A stretch of 5,461 nt of DNA, from assembly GCA_017881765.1 (NCBI GenBank), contig JADGQN010000336.1, positions 1-5,461 on the forward strand. Direction: 5' to 3'. This DNA is from Syntrophobacterales bacterium (GTDB lineage: Bacteria; Desulfobacterota; Syntrophorhabdia; Syntrophorhabdales; WCHB1-27). Position 1 is the first letter of the stretch. Each line of letters starts with the position of its first letter. Shown one piece after another: positions 1 through 5,461 of this stretch. The notes beneath the pieces were generated by a model, which saw only the letters and a list, made by a program, of their open reading frames with translations, did not search any database and was not told the DNA's origin. The position numbers and the translations under genes are program-made.

Positions 1-669
1 CTGCAGTGTCCTGAAGTGGATTTTGTCTGTCGCGGGGATGGCGAGCAGTTGCTCCTCGACCTACTCGAACGGTTCGAGGACCCAGCTGGCGTCGCTGGGT
101 TGACCTGGGCCAAGGACGGTCAGGTCGTGCAGAACTTCGGCCGGCCGATGGAACGCCATCTCGATCAGTGGCCCTTCCCCGATCGCGAAAGCCTCCCGCT
201 CGACTTTGTGGAGTCCATGCCGCTCGACGTGCCCGCGGTGCTCTCGATGGAGCGGTTCACGACGATGCAAACCTCCCGAGGCTGCCCGTGGCCCTGCGTG
301 TTCTGCGACATTCCGATCTTCAACGAAGGCAAGTGGCGCGCGCGGAGTGCCCAGCACGTGGTGAGCGAACTCAAGTACCTCGAAGAATGCGGTTACGGGT
401 CCGTCTATTTCGTCGACGACCATTTTCTGCTGCAACCCAAGCGGATCGAGGCGATTTGCCAAGGCGTCATGGACGCCAAGCTCGCGATCCAATGGGGCAT
501 CGAAGGACGCGTGGACTCGGTCGCGCAGCATTTGTTTCCGGCCATGGCCAGGGCCCATTGCCGGACGGTCATGTTCGGGATTGAAAGCGGGAGTCAGAAG
601 ATTCTCGATCGTCTCAAGAAAGAACAGACGTTGGAGCAAGTGGCCACCGCCGTCAAGAACGCCAAGCGG
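1..669 (+). other. Radical SAM (B12-binding type) protein fragment, N- and C-terminally incomplete
   Basis: This part encodes the end of a cobalamin-binding-type domain and the first half of a radical SAM barrel. Residues are counted from base 16. The segment around 5-50 (CRGDGEQ followed by GVAGLTW) is typical of the last strands of the B12-binding fold in cobalamin-dependent radical SAM proteins. The cluster-binding motif is C90-x3-C94-x2-C97 in TSRGCPWPCVFCD, which would hold the 4Fe-4S cluster that cleaves S-adenosylmethionine. YFVDDHF (131-137) and MFGIESGSQKIL (186-197) are conserved barrel strands of this family. The sequence stops making family sense after NAKR (215-218), where relatives normally continue with a glycine-rich barrel strand. 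The rest of the barrel and C-terminal domain are missing, as is most of the B12 domain to the left. The substrate cannot be told; such proteins include methyltransferases and ring-forming enzymes. Only 1 of 15 arginine codons is AGA/AGG and 0 of 8 isoleucine codons is ATA. Confidence 0.85.
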
Positions 670-1770
670 CCGGTAGTGATAGGCGAAAGGATCACGGACC
701 CTTCCCCCGACCTGAGTGTCGGGGTATTCGGCAGCACCGATTTTGCCATGACCCAGCCGATCTATATGTTCGGAAAGCTCTCCAACAGAAGAGAGGCAGC
801 GGCCCGGGGCCTTGTAGCCCGGGAGTTGAAGCAGGGGCAAAAGGAGAATGAGGTAGCACTGCGCGTGAAAGAGCTTTACTACGCGCTGGTTCTGGCGCGG
901 GCAGGGGTCGAGGCAGCCACTGAAGCCCTCGCCTATTTTGACGATGCGAGAGCGCGGATGAAGCGCCTGCTGGACGCGGGCTCTCCCAATGTGCTGGAAA
1001 GCGATCTCTACAGGATCGATGCTTACGCAGCCAATACTCTGCGCTCCCGGGCTGAGGCCCAAAGAGGCGCGAACATCGCTTACTTTGCCCTGAAATCGTT
1101 GATACAACTGCCGCCCGGTGAGGAGTTCGAACCTGCCGAGAAGATGCTTTCAGTACAAGAAGAGCGATTGGGCCAGCTTGACGCTTACATTGGAAAGGCA
1201 CTGGCTGACAGGCCTGAGCTGAAGCAACTCGAACAGGCGATAGCAGCACAGCAATCTATTTTTCAGGCAGCCCGGAGTGACCGATACCCTTCTTTCTTTG
1301 CAGCGCTGGCCGGCTCCGTTGCCGGGGCCCCGGGCCGCGAGACGTTCCACAATGCTTATTTTCCGGATCAGTTCAACCACGCTTATGTCGGCGTGGTTGG
1401 CGGTCTGAACTGGCACTTCGATTTCGGTATAGCCAAAGCAAAGATTGAAAAGGAGAAAGCGGAATATGAAAGGCTTCTTCACGCCAAAGGCGCGGGAAGG
1501 CTCAATATTCCCATAGAGGTAGTGAAATATTACGAAGAGGCAAAAGAATGGAGGGTGGCCGGCGAAGCCTACGGGACCGCCGCGACTGCGTCGAGAAAAT
1601 GGATTGTGGCTGCTCTTTCGAATTTTGATATGGGCATAGGTACTGCCGATGATATGTTGCGGGGAATGGAAAAGTACGGTGAAAACCGTGGCAAATATCT
1701 GGAGGCTGTTTTCGGCTATAATATGGCCCTGGCGCAGCTCGAATACGCCACCGGAATAAGGAGCTGGTAA
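1..1770 (+). CDS. Chimeric open frame: radical SAM C-terminal part joined in frame to a TolC-like C-terminal part (5' partial)
   Basis: One uninterrupted frame runs from the first base (CTG CAG TGT CCT) to TAA at 1768-1770. The GTG at base 16 is a possible start codon but is almost certainly internal, because the coding frame is open to the window edge and the protein begins inside a recognisable domain. Residues 1-218 (counted from base 16) are a radical SAM protein and residues 219-584 are an outer-membrane efflux protein. I know of no family with this architecture. It also makes little cell-biological sense: a cytoplasmic, oxygen-sensitive iron-sulfur enzyme is placed ahead of an exported barrel protein, with no signal peptide between them. 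Codon use changes at the join. The two parts are described separately below. The open frame is certain; that it is a real single gene is unlikely. Read it as two gene fragments brought together by misassembly or recombination. Confidence 0.85.
   Translation: MQCPEVDFVCRGDGEQLLLDLLERFEDPAGVAGLTWAKDGQVVQNFGRPMERHLDQWPFPDRESLPLDFVESMPLDVPAVLSMERFTTMQTSRGCPWPCVFCDIPIFNEGKWRARSAQHVVSELKYLEECGYGSVYFVDDHFLLQPKRIEAICQGVMDAKLAIQWGIEGRVDSVAQHLFPAMARAHCRTVMFGIESGSQKILDRLKKEQTLEQVATAVKNAKRPVVIGERITDPSPDLSVGVFGSTDFAMTQPIYMFGKLSNRREAAARGLVARELKQGQKENEVALRVKELYYALVLARAGVEAATEALAYFDDARARMKRLLDAGSPNVLESDLYRIDAYAANTLRSRAEAQRGANIAYFALKSLIQLPPGEEFEPAEKMLSVQEERLGQLDAYIGKALADRPELKQLEQAIAAQQSIFQAARSDRYPSFFAALAGSVAGAPGRETFHNAYFPDQFNHAYVGVVGGLNWHFDFGIAKAKIEKEKAEYERLLHAKGAGRLNIPIEVVKYYEEAKEWRVAGEAYGTAATASRKWIVAALSNFDMGIGTADDMLRGMEKYGENRGKYLEAVFGYNMALAQLEYATGIRSW
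670..1770 (+). other. TolC-family outer-membrane efflux protein fragment, N-terminus missing
   Basis: Residues 219-584 of the fused frame match the outer-membrane efflux protein (OEP/TolC) pattern. This family forms trimeric channels spanning outer membrane and periplasm, and works with inner-membrane pumps. A barrel-strand segment ending in TQPIYMFGKLSNRREAAARG (about 244-263) leads into long alpha-helical stretches (265-310, 330-365, 385-425). A second barrel-like segment follows (AGVVGGLNWHFDFG-like, about 460-475) and then a second helical pair (480-580). This is the usual internal duplication. About 366 residues remain; family members usually have well over 400 including a signal peptide. 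The signal peptide and first helical segment are therefore missing, replaced by the radical SAM piece. Codon use (12 of 26 Arg codons AGA/AGG, 7 of 16 Ile codons ATA by hand count) is unlike the upstream part. The RND transporter gene begins 160 bases downstream on the same strand, so this is the likely outer-membrane partner of that system. Confidence 0.85.
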
Positions 1771-1779
1771 GAACCAGAG

Positions 1780-1815
1780 GGAAGACCGTCATGCTGCGCA
1801 TGACTAGGAAGACCG
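1780..1815. repeat. Perfect 7-bp inverted repeat flanked by 9-bp direct repeats
   Basis: GTCATGC (1788-1794) and GCATGAC (1798-1804) are perfect inverted copies around a 3-base TGC loop. The sequence GGAAGACCG occurs at 1780-1788 and again at 1807-1815, framing the hairpin. It lies 18 bases after the TolC stop. No T-run follows, so it is not a standard intrinsic terminator. It could be an RNA-processing or mRNA-stabilising hairpin, an operator, or the trace of a small insertion. The structure is directly visible; any function is a guess. Confidence 0.6.
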
Positions 1816-1844
1816 CGCTTCGCGCTCGGACAAGGGAAGAAATA

Positions 1845-1916
1845 AACTAGAGAAACTAGACAGACTAAATAGACTAGATAGACGAGATAGACTAAACAGA
1901 CCAGTTAGACCGGTGG
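1845..1916. repeat. Degenerate tandem array of eight 9-base units
   Basis: Eight consecutive 9-mers can be read without gaps: AACTAGAGA, AACTAGACA, GACTAAATA, GACTAGATA, GACGAGATA, GACTAAACA, GACCAGTTA and GACCGGTGG. The best-matching units are in the middle and the copies decay toward both ends, most strongly at the right. The array fills most of the spacer between the TolC-like and RND genes and ends 14 bases before the RND start codon. Because 9 is a multiple of 3 the array would keep frame if translated, but TAG/TAA stops inside the units show it is not coding in this frame. Copy number in such an array could change by slippage and alter spacing or structure of the RND leader. No clear -35/-10 promoter pair was seen in it. 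Confidence 0.7.
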
Positions 1917-1918
1917 GC

Positions 1919-1922
1919 AGGA
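1919..1922 (+). promoter_or_regulatory. Ribosome binding site for the RND transporter gene
   Basis: AGGA lies 8 bases upstream of ATG at 1931, a normal Shine-Dalgarno distance. A TAA stop in the same frame sits directly before the ATG (CTG TAA ATG), so translation cannot begin further upstream. This fixes the start of the RND gene well. Confidence 0.6.
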
Positions 1923-1930
1923 ATCTGTAA

Positions 1931-4705
1931 ATGAGCATAGTCCAGCGTCTGCTGAAGAAAATTCTGAACGCTCAAATCGCGCATCCGTGGCTCTTCCTTG
2001 CCGTCGCAATGGGGCTGGCCGGGCTCTCGATTCTCTACACGGTGATGAACCTTCAGTTCTGGACGAGTCAAAGAGCCCTCATCTCCCAGGAGAATCGCCT
2101 CGTCCAATTGGCCGAAAAGGCCGATCAGTTCTCAGATTTTGATACCTTTGTGGTCGCAATCGAGAATAGGGATAAGCAACGGTCACTGCAATTCCTCCGT
2201 GCGCTCGTACCGCGGCTCGAAGCGGATGGCCAGCACTTCCTTGAAGTCTTTTCACGTGTAGACCCGGAGCAGTTCAAGCCCTGGGCCCTTCTTTATCCGA
2301 CAGAAAAGGATCTCCTTTCGCTGCGCGACAACCTCCGGGAACACGGTGCCTTCATACGCAATTTTTCCCGATCACCAAGCCTTTTCATGTTCTTTGATCA
2401 GCTCAATAACGAAATGGCAGAGCGGATGGTCGGTGAGCTGTTCACAGGTTTCCTCGACAATGAGAAGGCGCAAGACGGGAAGCCCATGGACCTTCAGTTT
2501 CTCATCAAAGTGCTGCATGAAATGAAAGGGGAGCTGCGCGGACAGACATCTTTCACTTCTCCGTGGCGCTCATTTTTTGCGAACGGCGATGCGGATGACG
2601 AGTCAGAGGAGGGTTATTTCCGGACGGAGAACAAGCAATACCTCCTACTCTTCGTCACTCCGGGCCAGGCATCAGGAGGGTTCTCCAGATGGCAAGCCTC
2701 CTTGGTCAGGCTCAGAAAGACTATAGCCGACGTAAGGGCCGATTTTCCCGGGATCAATGTGGGTGTGACGGGTCAGAAGGCCCTCGGCGAGGATGAAATG
2801 GGTGCGGCCCTGCACGATATGAGCCTCGCGACGCTCCTCTCTCTTGGCGGTCTGGCAGTGCTTCTCATCTTGTTCTGGCGCGGAATTCGCCGGCCCCTCA
2901 TAGAGATGGTGGCCCTTGTGACGGCGCTCTGTCTGACCTTCGGCTTCACCACGCTCTTCATCGGCCATCTGAACCTCCTTTCGGTGGTCTTCGCCCCCAT
3001 GCTCCTCGGCCTGGGGATTGATTACGGGGTGCACTGGTTTGCCCGTTACAGAGAGGAGCAGCGGCGCAGCAACGCATCAAAGGAAGAAGCTTTACGGACA
3101 ACAATGATCAGGCTTGGCCCCGGAATTTTACTCGCGGGACTTACCGCCGCCCTTTCCTTCCTCCCCCTGGCGCTCACCGGTTTCAAGGGGTTGGAAGAGC
3201 TGGGGCTGATCTGCGCGATCGGCCTGGTCATGGCCACGGCGGCATCGCTCTGTCTCCTGCCTGCGCTCCTCGTGCTGTTCGATAAGGATGACCTGCCAGA
3301 CCCGGCCCGCTGCTATCAACCGGTGAAACCGTTTCTGAAACTTACGCGGACCGGCGCCGTGATCCTCGTCTCCGTCGCCGCGGTTGCGGCCATTCTCTCG
3401 CTCTGGGAAGGGCGGAAAGTTGAGTTCGATTTAAACACGTTGCGGCTCCAATCGAAGAGGGCCGAGTCAGTGACCTGGGAGAGGAAACTCGTGGAAGGCT
3501 CTCACCGATCCAGCATGTATGGTATTATCCTGGCCCGTTCGCTGGAGGAGGTCGAAAGGAAAACAAAGGCCCTTAAGGCGCTGCCCACCGTCTCGGAGGT
3601 GCAGAGTGCAATGGGCCTGCTGCCTTCGGATCAGGAGCAGAAGATAGCCATCCTACGGCAGATCAAGCCCTTGTTGGCCGGGATCGGGCCGCTGCGAAGG
3701 GCGCAGCAACCCGTTGACGTGGAGCGGCTGGACCGGCTCCTCGGCAGGATCCGCTTCAAGATGCTCGATTCAAGCGGGTCTCAGTGGGGTGTGAGCAGGC
3801 CGCTCCAGACACAGATGCAAGAGGTGAGGGGGCTGATCGATGAGATCAGGCAGTCGCTTCGTAACACGGACCGCGTGGGATTGCAGCGTGAACTCAAAAC
3901 CTTCGAGAATGATCTGATCAAAGATCTGAACGCAAAGATCGACCTTCTCGTCAAGGGCGTGGAAGCCGGACCTATGCGAATAGAAGACCTGCCCAAGCAG
4001 CTCCGGGAACGATATGTGGGTCGGGACCATCTTTATCTCATACGGATCTTTCCCACCCAGAACATATGGGAGCCTGATCTCCTCAAAACCTTTGTTCGCG
4101 ATCTCAGGTCCGTGGACCCGGATGCCGTAGGAGATCCCGTTACCCTCAGCACCTTTACCGAGGCCTTCCGCGATGCCTGCATCAAGGCTGCGTTGTATGC
4201 AGTTGTCTTTATCCTTGCTCTTCTAATCCTCACGTTCAGGAGTCTGGTCTCGACCGTCCTGGCTCTCGCACCGCTGGTGGTGGGTACCGCCTGGACGTTC
4301 GGTCTGATGTATCTCTTCGACATAAACCTGAACCTGGCAAATAGTATTTACCTCCCGCTCATCCTGGGAGCGGGCGTTGAATATGGCATCATCGTCGTCC
4401 AACGTTGGCGGCAAAGGAGCAGCGACGGGTCTGAAGGCTCGTGCCCGTCGAGCACCGGCATAGGGGTTGTCCTCGCCGGTCTCACTACGACGGTTGGCTT
4501 TGGAAGCCTCACCATATCCGAACATCAAGGCGTCCACAGTCTGGGGCTGCTTACGACTATCGGCAGCCTGAGTGTGCTCGCGGCTGCGGTCCTTTTTCTG
4601 CCCGCGCTTTTGCAGCTCATGCCGGATCGACGATTTCGAAAAAATGGGACGTGGACCGACCAGACTCCTGTCTCAGACCGTGGTATAAAGGAGAAGGGCA
4701 GGTGA
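1931..4705 (+). CDS. RND-superfamily (MMPL/HpnN-like) inner-membrane transporter
   Basis: This 924-residue protein has the complete two-halved RND architecture, and probably moves lipids or other hydrophobic molecules outward using the proton gradient. TM1 is at about residues 18-40, followed by a periplasmic domain (about 45-295). TM2-6 lie at about 298-318, 323-345, 349-370, 394-416 and 423-449. TM7 (about 474-491) starts the second half. A second periplasmic domain (about 495-745) contains a helical, coiled-coil-like stretch near 625-675. TM8-12 occupy about 748-895. The duplicated TM4/TM10 motifs are GLGIDYG (D364) and GAGVEYG (E817), the positions expected to carry the proton-relay acidic residues. 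The length is close to that of HpnN, the transporter that delivers hopanoids to the outer membrane in some bacteria, and the MlaC-like neighbour fits that comparison. No hopanoid gene is visible here, so a general MMPL-family lipid exporter is the safer name. It is followed immediately by the MlaC-like gene, indicating one transcript. Confidence 0.93.
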   Translation: MSIVQRLLKKILNAQIAHPWLFLAVAMGLAGLSILYTVMNLQFWTSQRALISQENRLVQLAEKADQFSDFDTFVVAIENRDKQRSLQFLRALVPRLEADGQHFLEVFSRVDPEQFKPWALLYPTEKDLLSLRDNLREHGAFIRNFSRSPSLFMFFDQLNNEMAERMVGELFTGFLDNEKAQDGKPMDLQFLIKVLHEMKGELRGQTSFTSPWRSFFANGDADDESEEGYFRTENKQYLLLFVTPGQASGGFSRWQASLVRLRKTIADVRADFPGINVGVTGQKALGEDEMGAALHDMSLATLLSLGGLAVLLILFWRGIRRPLIEMVALVTALCLTFGFTTLFIGHLNLLSVVFAPMLLGLGIDYGVHWFARYREEQRRSNASKEEALRTTMIRLGPGILLAGLTAALSFLPLALTGFKGLEELGLICAIGLVMATAASLCLLPALLVLFDKDDLPDPARCYQPVKPFLKLTRTGAVILVSVAAVAAILSLWEGRKVEFDLNTLRLQSKRAESVTWERKLVEGSHRSSMYGIILARSLEEVERKTKALKALPTVSEVQSAMGLLPSDQEQKIAILRQIKPLLAGIGPLRRAQQPVDVERLDRLLGRIRFKMLDSSGSQWGVSRPLQTQMQEVRGLIDEIRQSLRNTDRVGLQRELKTFENDLIKDLNAKIDLLVKGVEAGPMRIEDLPKQLRERYVGRDHLYLIRIFPTQNIWEPDLLKTFVRDLRSVDPDAVGDPVTLSTFTEAFRDACIKAALYAVVFILALLILTFRSLVSTVLALAPLVVGTAWTFGLMYLFDINLNLANSIYLPLILGAGVEYGIIVVQRWRQRSSDGSEGSCPSSTGIGVVLAGLTTTVGFGSLTISEHQGVHSLGLLTTIGSLSVLAAAVLFLPALLQLMPDRRFRKNGTWTDQTPVSDRGIKEKGR
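4688..4693 (+). promoter_or_regulatory. Ribosome binding site at the RND/MlaC-like junction
   Basis: AAGGAG at 4688-4693 lies inside the last codons of the RND gene. It is 8 bases before a GTG at 4702, whose GTGA overlaps the RND TGA stop (4703-4705), and 14 bases before the ATG at 4708 in the same frame. Spacing favours GTG 4702, while start-codon type favours ATG 4708; the two differ by only two residues. A weaker GAAGGG at 4693-4698 has suitable spacing for the ATG. Either way the arrangement suggests translational coupling. Confidence 0.6.
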
Positions 4706-4707
4706 GC

Positions 4708-5436
4708 ATGAAGACAAGGGTTATGCTGATTGTGATTGCGGCGGCACTCTCGGTGGCTTTGCAACAGAGCCGGTGCCAGGCAGAGCCGCCGGTCGATACG
4801 GTGCGGCAGATGCTGGACGAGGCGATCTCGATACAGACGGACCCGACGCTGCAGGGGCAGGAATTCAGGGATAGACGCAGGACCGCTATCAAGAAGGTTA
4901 TCCTCAAGAATTTTTATTTCAATGACATGGCAAAACAGGCGCTCACGTCCCACTGGGATGGGCTGAACAATGCAAAAAGATCCGAATTCAGCAGTATATT
5001 TCAGGACCTTTTTCTCGACTCGTATTCGCGGTTGGTCCTCGATTTCTTGAAAAAAGAAAGGGTGCAGTATTTGGGCGAGGATGTGCAAAAGGGCGAGGCC
5101 ACGGTGAAGACGACCATTTACCGGATAAATGAGTCGATCCCCGTTGATTACTCCTTGATGCCGGTCGATGGGAAGTGGCTCGTACGTGACGTGAGGATTG
5201 ATGGTGTCAGTATTGTTGAGAATTATAGAAAATCTTTTTCCCGGCTGATTAAACAGGAATCTTTTGACGCGCTACTGAAGAGGATGCGCATGCAGCAACA
5301 AGCGATTCAGAAATCGTCTTATACCGATTCGCCTTCAAGCGCCTACCTTCGTTGCCCTTCAACCTGTTCTTACTCGACGTACCGCCAGGTACGCCTGCGT
5401 AGCCCAGGCCTCGCCTCGCCTCGGTATCCATCTTGA
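4708..5436 (+). CDS. MlaC/Ttg2D-family periplasmic lipid-binding protein (HpnM-like), with altered C-terminal tail
   Basis: This 242-residue product is a periplasmic protein of the MlaC/Ttg2D (toluene-tolerance) family. In the Mla pathway MlaC carries phospholipids between the inner and outer membranes. Residues 1-25 form a signal peptide: MKTR, a hydrophobic core LIVIAAALSVAL, then a probable cleavage after CQA before EPP. Family features follow: basic RDRRRTAIKKVI and NFYFNDMAKQAL (about 54-79), HWDGL then FSSIFQDLFLDSY (82-106), and the beta-rich lipid-binding part to about 173 (VDYSLMPVDGKWLVRDVRID, GVSIVENYRKSF). The domain ends with helix FDALLKRMRMQQQ near residue 198. Residues from about 202 (SSYTDSPSS through SPRYPS) do not look like family sequence: they are rich in Ser, Tyr, Arg and Pro, and are encoded by the palindromic element at the right edge, which also supplies the TGA. 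A partner role for the adjacent RND transporter is inferred from the coupled start. GTG 4702 is an alternative start. The open frame extends upstream to 4441, but that part lies within the RND gene and is not used. Confidence 0.9.
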   Translation: MKTRVMLIVIAAALSVALQQSRCQAEPPVDTVRQMLDEAISIQTDPTLQGQEFRDRRRTAIKKVILKNFYFNDMAKQALTSHWDGLNNAKRSEFSSIFQDLFLDSYSRLVLDFLKKERVQYLGEDVQKGEATVKTTIYRINESIPVDYSLMPVDGKWLVRDVRIDGVSIVENYRKSFSRLIKQESFDALLKRMRMQQQAIQKSSYTDSPSSAYLRCPSTCSYSTYRQVRLRSPGLASPRYPS

Positions 5437-5461
5437 ATGCAAATCGGTATTAGAGCCGATT
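5311..5461. repeat. Palindromic repeat element with inverted arms, reaching the window end
   Basis: The left arm (about 5311-5339) matches the reverse complement of the right arm (about 5432-5461). A shared ATACCGATT core is followed by YGCMTTCAAG, 17 of 19 bases identical, and the outer parts match less exactly. Each arm is itself a small hairpin: AATCG (5312-5316)/CGATT (5325-5329) and AATCGG (5442-5447)/CCGATT (5456-5461), both with 8-base loops. In the centre CGTACC (5378-5383) and GGTACG (5388-5393) form a perfect 6-bp stem with a GCCA loop. Three tandem GCCTC units occupy 5408-5422. No protein gene of its own is present, so it resembles a REP/MITE-type non-autonomous dispersed repeat. 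Its presence elsewhere in a genome cannot be seen from this window. It overlaps the last ~40 codons of the MlaC-like gene. Confidence 0.65.
5442..5461 (+). other. Terminal hairpin of the palindromic element after the MlaC-like stop
   Basis: AATCGG and CCGATT form a perfect 6-bp stem around an 8-base loop, starting 5 bases after the stop codon. The window ends at the last stem base, so a following T-run cannot be checked. It may serve as a transcription terminator or mRNA 3' end for the cluster, but it is explained equally well as the outer arm of the repeat element. Confidence 0.4.

Noticed and set aside
61..1107. Long antisense open frame (348 residues) across both halves of the fused frame
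   Set aside because: It spans the proposed chimera join, encodes no recognisable domain, and lies opposite two well-recognised protein families. It is a shadow of GC-biased third codon positions.
1788..1804. Intrinsic terminator after the TolC-like gene
   Set aside because: The stem is perfect but short, and it is followed by ACTAGGAAG-like sequence rather than a T-run.
1791..1850. Small open frame of 19 codons (MLRMTRKTALR...) in the spacer with a GAGGGA about 7 bases upstream
   Set aside because: It is built over the inverted repeat, is very short and basic, and has no recognisable pattern. A leader peptide cannot be excluded but is not supported.
1845..1916. CRISPR array
   Set aside because: The units are 9 bases long and contiguous, with no spacers and no cas genes.
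1845..1930. Sigma-70 promoter for the RND gene inside the AT-rich tandem repeat
   Set aside because: TAGATA-like strings occur because of the repeat, but no convincing TTGACA-like box lies 16-18 bases upstream of one.
4441..4707. N-terminal extension of the MlaC-like frame to ATG 4441
   Set aside because: The extension lies entirely inside the RND gene in another frame and shows no family similarity. A signal peptide and ribosome binding site mark the start at 4702/4708.
4525..5088. Antisense open frame (187 residues) opposite the RND end and MlaC-like gene
   Set aside because: No recognisable domain or ribosome binding site, and it is fully covered by supported + strand genes.
1931..5436. 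Naming the RND and MlaC-like genes hpnN and hpnM
   Set aside because: Similarity in architecture is suggestive, but no squalene-hopene cyclase or other hopanoid gene is in the window, and the same architectures occur in unrelated lipid transport clusters.

Overview
The window looks like a short metagenome-style contig with about three + strand genes. Two parts probably have different origins. Bases 1 to about 669 encode the C-terminal part of a B12-binding-type radical SAM protein, truncated at the left edge. The codon use there suits a GC-rich bacterium: almost no AGA/AGG arginine codons and no ATA isoleucine codons. From about base 670 the same open frame runs straight into a TolC-family outer-membrane efflux protein that has lost its signal peptide and N-terminal part. 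AGA/AGG and ATA codons become frequent at exactly that point. The fusion is most simply explained as an assembly chimera, or less likely as a real recombination product. It should not be annotated as a genuine radical SAM-TolC hybrid.

Bases 670-5461 form a coherent envelope-transport cluster: TolC-like protein (ends 1770), a 160-base spacer, a 924-residue RND/MMPL-family transporter (1931-4705), and an MlaC/Ttg2D-family periplasmic lipid-binding protein (4708-5436, or from a GTG at 4702 that overlaps the RND stop). The likely combined job is movement of a lipid or other hydrophobic compound between the inner membrane, periplasm and outer membrane. The RND and MlaC-like proteins resemble the HpnN and HpnM proteins of hopanoid clusters, but no hopanoid biosynthesis gene is present here, so those symbols are not assigned. 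The gene set and style suggest a Gram-negative (diderm) bacterium, possibly of the Desulfobacterota/deltaproteobacterial type. That placement is an inference from general resemblance.

Non-coding structure is concentrated in two places. The 1771-1930 spacer holds a perfect 7-bp inverted repeat flanked by 9-bp direct repeats, then a degenerate tandem array of eight 9-base units (GACTAGATA-like) just upstream of the RND ribosome binding site. The right end (about 5311-5461) is a palindromic repeat element with matching inverted arms, each arm itself a small hairpin. The MlaC-like reading frame runs into this element and takes its last ~40 residues and stop codon from it. The window ends exactly at the outer edge of the right arm, as expected when an assembly breaks at a dispersed repeat.
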